Assembly: GCF_003024605.1 (NCBI RefSeq)
Contig: NZ_PYJQ01000009.1
Coordinates: 248,001 to 312,000 of the forward strand
Length of the DNA: 64,000 nucleotides
Source of the DNA: Rhizobium sp. JAB6
GTDB lineage: Bacteria > Pseudomonadota > Alphaproteobacteria > Rhizobiales > Rhizobiaceae
Reading direction: 5' to 3'
Position numbers and translations under genes: made by a program. Below the pieces are notes generated by a model, which was not told the DNA's origin, did no database searches, and saw only the letters and a program-made list of their open reading frames with translations. Below, piece by piece: positions 16,253 to 25,205 of this stretch. Position 1 is the stretch's first letter. Each line of letters opens with the position of its first letter.

Positions 16253-16287
16253 AAGGCGGCGTTCAACCTGGGAGAGCGTCGCCTTTT
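16253..16287 (+). terminator. Hairpin terminator after the DUF1127 gene
   Basis: AAGGCGGCG pairs with CGTCGCCTT (one G-T pair) across a 15-base loop and ends in CCTTTTG, 23 bases after the stop codon. Confidence 0.6.
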
Positions 16288-16518
16288 GAACATTTCCGCG
16301 TCCACACGCGAATAGTACGTTAATCCTGGAAATTACCTGCAAATATATTTTCCCGCCTGAGCATATTGCTCGCCTTCCCATCGCTTCCCTCTTTAAGAGC
16401 CGTATTTTTCACAGTAGACGCAAATATCCCTTTGCGGCCGCGAATATCCATGCCAATGTCGCTTATAGACCATCGGGCCGACGTATTTGACGCAAGGAAT
16501 ACGTAACCGCCCTGGAGC

Positions 16519-17553
16519 ATGGATTTTCACAACATGAGCAAGACTCCGATCAAGACGCGTTCCCTGGTTTTCTTCCTTGTTCCGCATTTCACCATGCTGC
16601 CGTTTTCCGCCGCGATCGAGACGCTGCGGATTGCCAATCGCATGCTGGGCTACCCCGCCTACACATGGCGGCTTGCCTCGACGGACGGTCAGAAAGTCTA
16701 TTCCTCGAGCGGCATCGGGCTCGAGGTCAATTCCTCCCTCACCGACGAGCGCCGATATCTGGGCGGGGAGAACCGCCCGAACATGGTGCTGGTCTGTTCC
16801 GGCATCTATGTCGAAGAATTCCACAACAAATCGGTCAATGCCTGGCTGCGCGAAACCTACAATCGTGGCGTAGCCGTCGGCAGCCTCTGTACGGGCGCCC
16901 ATGTGCTTGCCCAGGCGGGACTGTTGAACGGCAAGCGCTGCGCGATCCACTGGGAGAACCTGCCGGGCTTCTCGGAAACATTCCCCCAGGCGGAAGTCTA
17001 TGCCGATCTCTACGAGGTCGACAGCAATCTCTATACATGCGCGGGCGGCACCGCCTCGCTCGACATGATGCTCAATCTCATCGGCCAGGATTTCGGCGAA
17101 AACCTCGTCAACCGCGTCTGCGAGCAGCAACTCACCGATCGCGTCCGCAGTCCGCATGACCGCCAGCGCCTGCCGCTGCGCGCGCGTCTCGGCGTGCAGA
17201 ACTCAAAGGTCCTGTCGATCATCGAGCTGATGGAAAGCAACCTTGCCGAACCGCTGTCGCTTTTGGAAATCGCCGATGATGCCGGCCTGTCGCGCCGGCA
17301 GATCGAGCGCCTCTTCCGCCAGGAAATGGGACGCTCACCGGCTCGCTACTATCTCGAAATCCGCCTCGATCGCGCCCGGCATCTGCTGGTGCAATCCTCC
17401 ATGCCGGTCGTTGAAGTGGCGGTCGCATGCGGCTTCGTATCCGCCTCGCACTTCTCCAAGTGTTATCGCGAACTCTATAATCGCTCGCCGCAGCAGGAGC
17501 GCGCCGAGCGCAAGCTGACCATGTCGACCAACCGCACCGGCATCGTCGTCTGA
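16519..17553 (+). CDS. GlxA/GbdR-like AraC-family regulator with DJ-1/PfpI domain
   Basis: 344 residues. Residues 14-185 form a class I glutamine-amidotransferase-like (DJ-1/PfpI) sensing domain, with GSLCTGAHVLA and IHWENLPGFSETFP typical of the GbdR/CdhR/ArgR group. Residues about 225-330 hold the two helix-turn-helices of the AraC family (LSLLEIADDAGLSRRQIERLF). GbdR in Pseudomonas senses glycine betaine or dimethylglycine. Only 0.9 kb past the cluster's LysR gene, it is a good candidate to link betaine to the corrinoid genes. The ATG at 16519 or 16534 may start it. Confidence 0.88.
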   Translation: MDFHNMSKTPIKTRSLVFFLVPHFTMLPFSAAIETLRIANRMLGYPAYTWRLASTDGQKVYSSSGIGLEVNSSLTDERRYLGGENRPNMVLVCSGIYVEEFHNKSVNAWLRETYNRGVAVGSLCTGAHVLAQAGLLNGKRCAIHWENLPGFSETFPQAEVYADLYEVDSNLYTCAGGTASLDMMLNLIGQDFGENLVNRVCEQQLTDRVRSPHDRQRLPLRARLGVQNSKVLSIIELMESNLAEPLSLLEIADDAGLSRRQIERLFRQEMGRSPARYYLEIRLDRARHLLVQSSMPVVEVAVACGFVSASHFSKCYRELYNRSPQQERAERKLTMSTNRTGIVV

Positions 17554-17584
17554 GAGCTATGGAAATCAAAGCAAGCGGATCACG

Positions 17585-17609
17585 GCAGGCGGCTTATTGG
17601 GCCGCCTGC
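17585..17609. terminator. Convergent hairpin between GbdR-like and GGDEF genes
   Basis: GCAGGCGGC and GCCGCCTGC form a 9-base stem around a 7-base loop that contains the stop codon of the minus-strand GGDEF gene. It lies 31 bases after the GbdR-like stop codon, so it can serve both genes. Confidence 0.65.
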
Positions 17610-18925
17610 TGAGCCATTTTGAAATCGGAATAGACCTGATTTCGGCCATTGTGCTTCGCCATGTAGAGAAACTGGTCGGCAGCATTGAGATAGTTGTCGA
17701 AGGATTCGTAGCCGGCAATCTCCGCCACCCCGATGGAAACAGTCACCGAAAGCTCTTCGTCGTCGGCATGAACCTTCAGGCTGGCAAGGTTGAGGCGAAC
17801 CTCATCGCACAGCTCGGTCGCCGCACGCGAATTCATTTCCGCAAAAAGAATGGCAAACTCTTCGCCGCCAAGGCGGGAAAGCAGATTGTCCGTGCCTTCC
17901 AACAGCGCGTTAAGCCTGCCGGCAACAGCTTTCAGCACCTGGTCTCCGATCTCGTGACCATAAGTATCGTTCAGATGCTTGAAGTGATCGATGTCGAGAA
18001 TGGCAACGGAGCTTGGACGCTGGCGGCGCAGGCATTCGTTGACCAGACGCGGACCGTGATCGTAAAAATAGCGCCTGTTATAGAGCCCCGTCAGATAATC
18101 GCTTGCCGCTGCCGCCCGCAATTGTTTCAGCTGTGACAACGTCTCCACGTTCAATGCGATGCGGCACTGCAGCTCCTCCTGAACGAAGGGCCGATAGATG
18201 AAATCGCTGGCGCCCGCCTTGAGGAAAGTCGCAGACAACAAGCGGTCATTCGATGACGAAATGCCGATGATGCGCATCCGGTCCGAGCCGTAGAGGTGGC
18301 GGATGCGCCGGGTCAGCTCGTGGCCGTTCATGTCGGGCATATTATAGTCGGTGACGACGATTTCGATGTCGTCGAATGTCTCGAGCATCGCCAGGGCTTC
18401 GATACCCGTGCCGGCTTCGGCGACCTTGAACTGCTGGGCATGCAGCAAGTCCGTCAGCATTTTCCGGGCCGAGGGCACGTCGTCGACAACCATGACGCGC
18501 ACAGACCGATTGGCAATGGCCCGTCGGACGGAGGAGACGAGATTGTCGAGCGCGAACTCGCCATCCTTGAGCACATAGTCGACGACATTGCGCTCCATGA
18601 TGCGATTGCGCGTCGTGATGTCGAAAGACGCCGTGAAGACGATGGTGGGAATGTCATGGGCGACGGCAACGTCCAGGGCTTCCCCATGGGCGGCATCCGG
18701 AAGGTTCAGGTCGATCACCGCCATCGTGAAGCTGCGATCCGCCTCTGCCAGCACCTCGTTCAGCACTTTCAACGAAGAGCAATGGGTAACGGCAAGACCG
18801 AGTTCCGTTTCGAACCGGTGCGACAACACCGCCGAAAACATGCGCGAATCCTCGACCAGAAGTATTTTCTGGCCGCCATCGCGGTGGCCTATGCCGCCGC
18901 CGAGGTTTCCCGCATGCAGTACCAT
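17594..18925 (-). CDS. Double-receiver response regulator with GGDEF diguanylate cyclase (PleD type)
   Basis: 443 residues. Receiver 1 (20-140) keeps the acceptor Asp72 (VIDLNLP) and Lys120; receiver 2 (143-262) keeps Asp193 (VTDYNMPDM) but has RPF where KPF is usual. A GGDEF domain follows (DYLTGLYNRRYF, GGEEF at 353-357), so it should make cyclic di-GMP. The RxxD inhibition site expected before GGEEF is not there (the segment reads TDNLLSRL), suggesting no product feedback. Layout matches PleD. The neighbour at 19102 is a shorter paralogue. The two genes probably share one signalling input. Confidence 0.9.
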   Translation of the reverse strand: MVLHAGNLGGGIGHRDGGQKILLVEDSRMFSAVLSHRFETELGLAVTHCSSLKVLNEVLAEADRSFTMAVIDLNLPDAAHGEALDVAVAHDIPTIVFTASFDITTRNRIMERNVVDYVLKDGEFALDNLVSSVRRAIANRSVRVMVVDDVPSARKMLTDLLHAQQFKVAEAGTGIEALAMLETFDDIEIVVTDYNMPDMNGHELTRRIRHLYGSDRMRIIGISSSNDRLLSATFLKAGASDFIYRPFVQEELQCRIALNVETLSQLKQLRAAAASDYLTGLYNRRYFYDHGPRLVNECLRRQRPSSVAILDIDHFKHLNDTYGHEIGDQVLKAVAGRLNALLEGTDNLLSRLGGEEFAILFAEMNSRAATELCDEVRLNLASLKVHADDEELSVTVSIGVAEIAGYESFDNYLNAADQFLYMAKHNGRNQVYSDFKMAQQAAQ

Positions 18926-19054
18926 TTCCCGTCAATTCCTCCCACACCATCAGGTGTCTGAATATTCAGTTAATTGCAGGTCTGCCAAACCGTCTTGCCC
19001 GTATCCTGAACAGGATTCGTGAAAAAATTGGAACCGCTGATTGCGGAGACTTGC

Positions 19055-19081
19055 ATAAAAGTGATTTTTCCTCACTTTTAT
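19055..19081 (-). terminator. AT-rich perfect hairpin downstream of the double-receiver gene
   Basis: ATAAAAGTGA and TCACTTTTAT form a perfect 10-base stem with a 7-base loop, 20 bases after the stop codon of the minus-strand gene ending at 19102. The 3' arm is T-rich, so it can act as an intrinsic terminator. Confidence 0.55.
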
Positions 19082-19101
19082 AGAAACTATTTCGTCCGAC
19101 T

Positions 19102-19941
19102 TTATCGGGCTCCTACGACTTTGGCGGGCGGCTGAGCCAATTGAATCTGCAACAGCGTGTCGAGATTCTGATTCACGCGGCAGTAGAACTCCTCGTCGAT
19201 GAATGGCCGCAGTATGAAATCATTGCCGCCGGCCTTCAGGAAACGGGCGGAAAGCAGCCGGTTATTGGATGACGAGACGCCGATTATGCGCAGCTCATGG
19301 GAGCCGGTGGTCGCACGGATGCGCCGCGTCAGCTCGAATCCGTCCATGTCGGGCATGTTGTAGTCCGTCACCATGAGGCCGATATCCGGGCTTGTCTTAA
19401 GGATTTCGAGAGCCTTGAGGCCGTTCTCGGCGACGCTGACACGGAAATTATAGCGCTTGAGCCGACTGGACAGCAAAGCGCGCGCGGTTGCGCTATCGTC
19501 GACAATGAGAACGTGGTGACGGTGGTTTGTCAGAAAGCGGCAGATCGATTCCGCCAGCATGTCCACGGCAAAGACATTGTCCTTGAGAATATAGTCCACC
19601 ACATTCTTGGCGATCAGTTCGTCACGCGTACCTTCCAGAAAAGTGCCTGTGAAGGCGATCGTTGGAATGCTGAGATCGAGAAGATAGGCGAGTGCTTCGC
19701 CCTTCTCGGCTCCCGGCAGGTTCATATTGGAGATCGCCAGCTTGATGGGTTCCGACGACTTGTCATAGGCAAGTTGCAATTCTTCGAAATTGCGGCAGAT
19801 TTCGACGTCGATGTCCAGAAGCTCCTTCACTTTGACCCTGACCATCGACGTAAAGAGATTGGAATCCTCTACGAGCAGAATGCGCGAGCCGGCAAGAGAC
19901 GCGCCGGAATATTGCATCCCAGAAACACCCAGAAATGGCAT
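19102..19941 (-). CDS. Double-receiver response regulator with a degenerate first receiver
   Basis: 279 residues: two CheY-like receivers and no output domain. Receiver 1 has Asn72 (ISNMNLPG) exactly where its paralogue at 17594 has Asp72, so it cannot be phosphorylated normally. Receiver 2 keeps Asp193 (VTDYNMPDM) and, like the paralogue, RPF instead of KPF. The two proteins align residue for residue over both receivers, so they arose by duplication. Without output it may act as an adaptor, phosphate sink or partner of the GGDEF protein. ATGs at 19941 and 19917 are both possible starts. Confidence 0.88.
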   Translation of the reverse strand: MPFLGVSGMQYSGASLAGSRILLVEDSNLFTSMVRVKVKELLDIDVEICRNFEELQLAYDKSSEPIKLAISNMNLPGAEKGEALAYLLDLSIPTIAFTGTFLEGTRDELIAKNVVDYILKDNVFAVDMLAESICRFLTNHRHHVLIVDDSATARALLSSRLKRYNFRVSVAENGLKALEILKTSPDIGLMVTDYNMPDMDGFELTRRIRATTGSHELRIIGVSSSNNRLLSARFLKAGGNDFILRPFIDEEFYCRVNQNLDTLLQIQLAQPPAKVVGAR

Positions 19942-20076
19942 AATGAAAACCTGTTTTTGAAAATAATCCCCTCTGTCTTCTTTTAGAACAAAGCCTTTGC
20001 GGATTTGTTAAGTCGACTGGTTTCCCGGAGATGAAGAAAACAGCTCCGGGGTCGCGTTTACCGGGCGGTGACCGGA

Positions 20077-22692
20077 TTACTCCGCGGCGGTCCTGCCCCG
20101 GCGCCGGCCTGGGCTCTTTGCTTCCGATACCTTGCTTCCGGCCGAGAACGCGGAATCTTCCTTCACGCCGTCCTCCGCCTCAGGCCCGTCGGCAGAATCC
20201 ATCAGCGCATCCGCCGTGACATCGGACTGCCTGCCTCGCCTGCCGTCGCGAACGATATGCAGCTCCTGATGCGGATAGGGAATGGAAATCCCTTCTTCCT
20301 TGAAACGCTTCAGGATTTCGATGCGCAGATTGTTGCGGATCTCCATGCCGTCGGAGAGATCGGACAGATAGAAGCGCATCTCGAAATCGAGCGATGACGG
20401 ACCAAAACGCAGGAACTCTACATGCGGCTCCGGATTCCTGAGCACCTTTGGGATCGAGCGTACCAGCTCCAGCAGGATATCCATCACCTTGCGCGGATCG
20501 GTATCATAGCTGACGGATACCGGGATTTCAGAGCGGGCGAGCCTGTTGCGATGTGTCCAGTTGCCGACGGACGCGTTGATGAGTTCCGAGTTCGGCACGA
20601 TGATCGACTGCTTGCGGAAGGTCTCGATCTCGGTCGCGCGCACCGAGATGCGCTTGACGATACCTTCCGATGTGCCCGAAACGATCCAGTCGCCGACCTT
20701 GAACGGCCGCTCGACCAGCAGGATCAGGCCGGACACGAAATTCGACACGATATTCTGCAGGCCGAAACCGATACCGACCGAGAGGGCACTGGCGACGAGC
20801 GCCAGGCTGGACAAATCGATACCGGCGGCCGAAATAGCGAAGATCGCCGCCAATGCTATGCCTAGATAGCCGATGCCGGTCCTCACCGAGTTGCGTACAC
20901 CGAGGTCCACCTGTCCGCGGGCCATGACATTGCTGTCGAGCCACCGCTGGAACCAGCGCGTGACCAGATAGCCGCCGGCAAACAGCAGAATGCCGACGAA
21001 AATGCCGAGCAGCGAGATCGACATGTTACCGATCTTGATCTCGGTAAAGAGCCTGTAGGTAAAGGCTTCCAAGTCCTGGATATGGAAGCCCCAGGAGAGC
21101 AGGATCAGCGGAATGCCGGTCAACAGAGCGACGGCGTAGGTCGCAAGTCCCGCTGCAAGACCGGCCTGATCGAGCGCCACTTCACGCAGCTTCAGGCGAT
21201 TTTCCAGAAAGCGGCCGATGATGGTTTCGGCAAAAACCCCCTGCTTGGATACCGCCTTGCCGAGCTGAAAACCGAGATACATGGTCGCGATGACCGCGCT
21301 CGTCACGATCATCTGCGTTGCCATGAAGCGGGCCAGCCCCACATAGCCGATGAACGAGGTGAAGATCACCACTATGCCCAGACCGCGAAGAATGATGGCC
21401 ATGCCATGCGGCCAATGGCGGCCCGGCGCATCCGGATCGCCGTTCTTGGCAAGCATCGGGGACCCGAAGGAGGCAGCGATCAGAATGAGGCCGATCAACA
21501 GTGCCGCCAGGAAACTTTTCGCCACGGTAACGACGACCGGCGAGCCCATGGACTCACTAATGCGGTCGAAGACGTAATCCAGTCCGTTGACCACAGCCAT
21601 GGCCTGCAGGCACCAGGTGAGCGAATGTGCCCCCTTGTTCGACAGCTTGACCAGCCGCCAATGCGGCCGGAACGGCGCGAAGACGGCATTGCTCAGACGG
21701 CCGACGAAATAGACGAGGCCGATGAAGCCGAAAACCGCCGCCAATATCGGCGCGATATCAGGCCGCAACACGTTGAAATTCGAGAGGAAAAAGAAGGATG
21801 TGACGAGAAATGCCGCCAGTGACAGCGTGCGGATCAGGGTGGACCAGAAGGCGACGGAGAGCCGGCTGATATACGGAGGATTCTCGACGGCCTCGTCCTG
21901 CACATAATAGCGGCGGAACAGCCGGTACCCACCGACGAGAAATATCAGCGCGGCGCCGATCGACAGGCAGACGGCGCCTAAAAACGAGGCAAGCTTGGCC
22001 TTGAGCACGAAGCCGATCCAGCTCGTCACGGCGGTACTGAACTTGACGCCCTCGTCGACCAGAGCGGCCCCCGCATCGTCGAATGTCGTGATGGAAATCT
22101 CCGTGCGCCTGAATAGCGTCTCGGCGAACAGCTTTCGGCGCATTTCCATGAATTGCATCGAAAGCCGGTTGGTTTCCGTGGTGAGATTGTCCGCATCGAG
22201 GATCACGGCGCTGATCTGCGAGCGTTCGGCGTTGAGCCTCTCGCGCTCCTGCGCGACGATCGGCGCCTCGGGCGGCTGGCCCTCCTTGGGAGGGGCACCG
22301 AGCTGTGTCAGGCGCGCATCGATCTCGGCGGTACGGGGCTTCAGGCGTCCGGAAATAGCCGCTGCGGTGCGATTGAGTTCGTCAACCTGGCCCGAGAGCG
22401 CCACGAGCGTCTCGTCGTCCGCTGTTGCCTGCTTCGCCGCCTCCTGGAGCGATGCATAGGCCTTCTTTGCCTTGCCGAGATCGGTGACGGCCGTATCCAG
22501 CAGCCCATTGACGAGTTGTCCGGACTGTTGATCCGTTTGCTGCTGCGTCTGGGTCGGCTGCTGATCCTGCGCAAAGGCATGCGCCCCCGCCAGTGGAAGG
22601 GCAATGATAAACACAGCCAATCCCAGCAGCAAAAGAGGCAATAGAAAAAGACGAGATTTCAGCGGGCGCAAGCAGAGCTCCTCGTTGCACAT
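20077..22692 (-). CDS. Large MscS-family mechanosensitive channel with DUF3772 domain
   Basis: About 871 residues. A signal peptide (LFLLPLLLLGLAVFIIALPLAGAHAFA in part) precedes a periplasmic coiled-coil DUF3772 region (about 50-220), then many membrane segments, and the MscS pore and beta domain near the end (VASALSVGIGFGLQNIVSNF, ERPFKVGDWI). Such large MscS relatives release solutes on osmotic downshock. A C-terminal charged tail ends in GRRRGRTAAE. The ATG at 22692 has no ribosome site; a TTG at 22671 has GAGGAG six bases upstream and gives a better signal peptide, so translation may start there. Confidence 0.88.
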   Translation of the reverse strand: MCNEELCLRPLKSRLFLLPLLLLGLAVFIIALPLAGAHAFAQDQQPTQTQQQTDQQSGQLVNGLLDTAVTDLGKAKKAYASLQEAAKQATADDETLVALSGQVDELNRTAAAISGRLKPRTAEIDARLTQLGAPPKEGQPPEAPIVAQERERLNAERSQISAVILDADNLTTETNRLSMQFMEMRRKLFAETLFRRTEISITTFDDAGAALVDEGVKFSTAVTSWIGFVLKAKLASFLGAVCLSIGAALIFLVGGYRLFRRYYVQDEAVENPPYISRLSVAFWSTLIRTLSLAAFLVTSFFFLSNFNVLRPDIAPILAAVFGFIGLVYFVGRLSNAVFAPFRPHWRLVKLSNKGAHSLTWCLQAMAVVNGLDYVFDRISESMGSPVVVTVAKSFLAALLIGLILIAASFGSPMLAKNGDPDAPGRHWPHGMAIILRGLGIVVIFTSFIGYVGLARFMATQMIVTSAVIATMYLGFQLGKAVSKQGVFAETIIGRFLENRLKLREVALDQAGLAAGLATYAVALLTGIPLILLSWGFHIQDLEAFTYRLFTEIKIGNMSISLLGIFVGILLFAGGYLVTRWFQRWLDSNVMARGQVDLGVRNSVRTGIGYLGIALAAIFAISAAGIDLSSLALVASALSVGIGFGLQNIVSNFVSGLILLVERPFKVGDWIVSGTSEGIVKRISVRATEIETFRKQSIIVPNSELINASVGNWTHRNRLARSEIPVSVSYDTDPRKVMDILLELVRSIPKVLRNPEPHVEFLRFGPSSLDFEMRFYLSDLSDGMEIRNNLRIEILKRFKEEGISIPYPHQELHIVRDGRRGRQSDVTADALMDSADGPEAEDGVKEDSAFSAGSKVSEAKSPGRRRGRTAAE

Positions 22693-23088
22693 GAAGTCGC
22701 AGTCAATGGATGACCGAAATCGCCGCAAAAATGGAGACCCGATTCGTCCTATAATATGATTGCGAATTCCATAGTCTTTACGCGTACGCCTTGTAAGGCA
22801 AAGAAAGGCGACACAAAGGCATTCCACGCCCCTATCCTGTCCGGAACCGCGCGCGAAACGAAGTAACGCCGCCTCATCCTGGACGTAATCTATGGCATGG
22901 ACCATTGCCGCCCGGAAATAGGCCGGAAATCCACCTTGGCAATGGAAACTCTACGCGCTCGGCAATATCGGGCTGAGGGGAATGCCGCTGCGGCGCCAGA
23001 GCAGAGGCTATTCTGCAGCACGCGAGACATCCTTCGCGAGCCAAGCGCGGAGCCGTCTTGCTCGCGGATGGGAGAAGCTGCTGAGTGG
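22693..23088. other. Intergenic region, nothing recognised
   Basis: 396 bases between the start of the MscS gene and the stop of the FAD protein gene, both on the minus strand. Open frames here are short and lack ribosome sites. It should hold the MscS promoter on the minus strand; no clear motif was found. Confidence 0.5.
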
Positions 23089-24504
23089 TTAGACAGCCTT
23101 GCACTGCGGATGAAAACGCTCCGCGACGCTTTCGGCGGCCGCATAGGCTTGTGTCACGATCTCGGGCACAAGATCGATGTCGGGAAGACTTCCAAGCCCC
23201 AGAGGACCGATGGCAAAGAGCCCCTCCGTCGAACGCCCATTGACCTCAAGCGCGCCTGCGGCATCGACGGCAAGGCCAAGGCCGAGTTCGTCCGGCACTG
23301 CAAGGCCGGCATCGATGAGGCTGCGCAGCAAGGGCGCGTTCAGATCGGGCGCCTGGCACCGACAATCGATCACGTCGTCTGCGTAGAGCTGCTCTGTCTC
23401 CTGCCGTCCCGCAGGCCTCAAGACCAGCCCCGTCGGCGTCCGCCGGATGAAATGACCGCGCCGCAGCAGCGTATTGCCCTCGGCAAGCTCCTGATTGAGG
23501 CGCACATGCAGCGCTTCGGGCAGCCGATTGCGATGGCTGTCGTAGAGCGCCCGCAGATGACGGTTGAACTGCTGCTTCTGACCGGCCGGCAGAGATCGCC
23601 ATAGGGATCGGGCATGCTTGCGCAAACCGTTCATGACCGACTGCCAGCTCTGCCCGTTCGCCTCCGCCTCCTCGCAAGCGCGCCGAATGAAGCGAACGAT
23701 CTCGCTGAGTTTGCCGGGCATCTCATCTGCAGGGAAAACCGGATCGGCGTTGTTGCGCGTATGGCTCTGCGGTAGGAAGCCCCGACGCGAAACGATGGTG
23801 ATCTGCCCCGTATAGCCGTTTTCACGCATCTGCAGCAGCCGATCGACCACGCGCAGGCCGCTTCCCAGGAGGATCGTATGCGGTCGCGACACGAGGCGGC
23901 GCGCCCGAACGGTTGTCGGGACCGTCACGAGATCGCCGGCCTGCGCCTCCCGATCGGTAATGCCATAGCCGGTTGCCAGCACCACCATGTCGAACGGCGC
24001 ATTGGCAGCACCATCGCTCTCCACTACGAAACGGCCGCCACGAACACGCCTGAGACCGAAGACCGTCTCGCTGCTGACCTGCACCGCCACATCGCGCCGC
24101 GATGAGAAGGCTTCCGAAAAGCGCTGGTAGACGTAGTCGCTGAAAATGCGCTTCGGTACGAAGATCTGCAGGAAACCCGGTATAGCAGCGGGGACGGCGC
24201 TGCGGAAAGGCGCATTGCCGCAGAGCCATTGATTGAAATCGTCTGGATCGCCGGCTGAGACGGAAAGATCGCGAACGCGGCTGTTGAGGATTTCGCTGCT
24301 GTGCCCGGAAGCGAGCGCCTGACCGCCGCTGACGCTGGAATTGGGATCGAAAAGCTGGAGATGAAATGGGAAGCGCACCGTCTTCATCAGCGCGATTGCC
24401 ATCATCATACCGGAAAAACCACGTCCGATCACGGCGATTCGAGGCATCACGTAAGCCGACGCCGCCGCATTCGTCATGGCGGAAAAGAATCCCTGAACCG
24501 TCAT
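23089..24504 (-). CDS. FAD/NAD(P)-binding protein (PF13454 type), copy 1
   Basis: 471 residues. The N-terminal dinucleotide motif is IAVIGRGFSGMMMAIAL, with a second nucleotide-binding GSGLRVVD region near 220 and ISRRG-like VSRRGFLPQSHTR. The C-terminal FAIGPLGLG closes the flavin fold. It matches the FAD_NAD_binding group, of which few have known reactions. AGGAG precedes the ATG. The gene diverges from the SfnB-like gene at 25206, and a clear paralogue lies at 27120, so this looks like a flavoprotein pair linked to sulfur or organosulfur use. Substrate unknown. Confidence 0.82.
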   Translation of the reverse strand: MTVQGFFSAMTNAAASAYVMPRIAVIGRGFSGMMMAIALMKTVRFPFHLQLFDPNSSVSGGQALASGHSSEILNSRVRDLSVSAGDPDDFNQWLCGNAPFRSAVPAAIPGFLQIFVPKRIFSDYVYQRFSEAFSSRRDVAVQVSSETVFGLRRVRGGRFVVESDGAANAPFDMVVLATGYGITDREAQAGDLVTVPTTVRARRLVSRPHTILLGSGLRVVDRLLQMRENGYTGQITIVSRRGFLPQSHTRNNADPVFPADEMPGKLSEIVRFIRRACEEAEANGQSWQSVMNGLRKHARSLWRSLPAGQKQQFNRHLRALYDSHRNRLPEALHVRLNQELAEGNTLLRRGHFIRRTPTGLVLRPAGRQETEQLYADDVIDCRCQAPDLNAPLLRSLIDAGLAVPDELGLGLAVDAAGALEVNGRSTEGLFAIGPLGLGSLPDIDLVPEIVTQAYAAAESVAERFHPQCKAV

Positions 24505-25205
24505 ATCAACTCCTGGGGCAAGAGGTGGTCGATCATGCCTTTCTTGGGCTTGTCACTTAACGGCCCGAAACTCGAACTCCGATCTCGCGCTCGACAGCCG
24601 AAGAACGGTGGGCTGACAAACGCATAAGAGCCGCATCGGGTCTCAAAACTCCACCTTCCTTCAATCCGGAGCTCTTCCCGCGAAAGAAGGCTGCGACAGG
24701 CGGGTCCAACTCGGTCCAATATCCGATGCCCGCAATCGTCTGCCATTGCTTATTGAAGCGATCAGGCAGCATGATTATTGTCATTGTCTACTTATTTAGT
24801 CGTATATGAAAGCGCGAAAACGCGCCGCTAGCAAGCGCTTTCTTGTCGGGGCGAAACCGGATCGACGATATTGCAGCTTGAAAAACATCATGCGTCCGGC
24901 TGCTTTTTTCCTGTCCCGCCTTCGTACGTACCGGGAAAAAGGAAAGCAATTCCGAGCGCTAAGATCAGCTTTCGAAACCGCTTTCGCTGTGGCTGAAATG
25001 GCATCGGAAAGGCGCCGAGTTCGCTCTTCGACCGGATGGATATCGAGCGGAGCGCTTACATTTTTGCAGCTGGAGCCTATTTTACAGAAGGGTGCGATGC
25101 GAATGCGCCGATAAAACCGTTGTATGCTGCATTTATGGAAATCAGCATCTCGCTGATTTGCCACACCTTGAGTAGCCGAGCTGGCGCTGGCCGAGGGAGT
25201 GACGA
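24505..25205. other. Long divergent intergenic region
   Basis: 701 bases between the FAD protein (minus) and the SfnB-like gene (plus). A GCGCG-AAAA-CGCGC hairpin lies near 24817-24830 and an AT-rich stretch near 24770-24800 could hold a promoter. Open frames of up to about 120 codons exist but have no ribosome site and no protein-like composition. Probably regulatory or decayed DNA. Confidence 0.45.

Noticed and set aside
24796..25164. A 122-codon minus-strand frame in the gap before the SfnB-like gene
   Set aside because: No ribosome site and no family resemblance; probably random.
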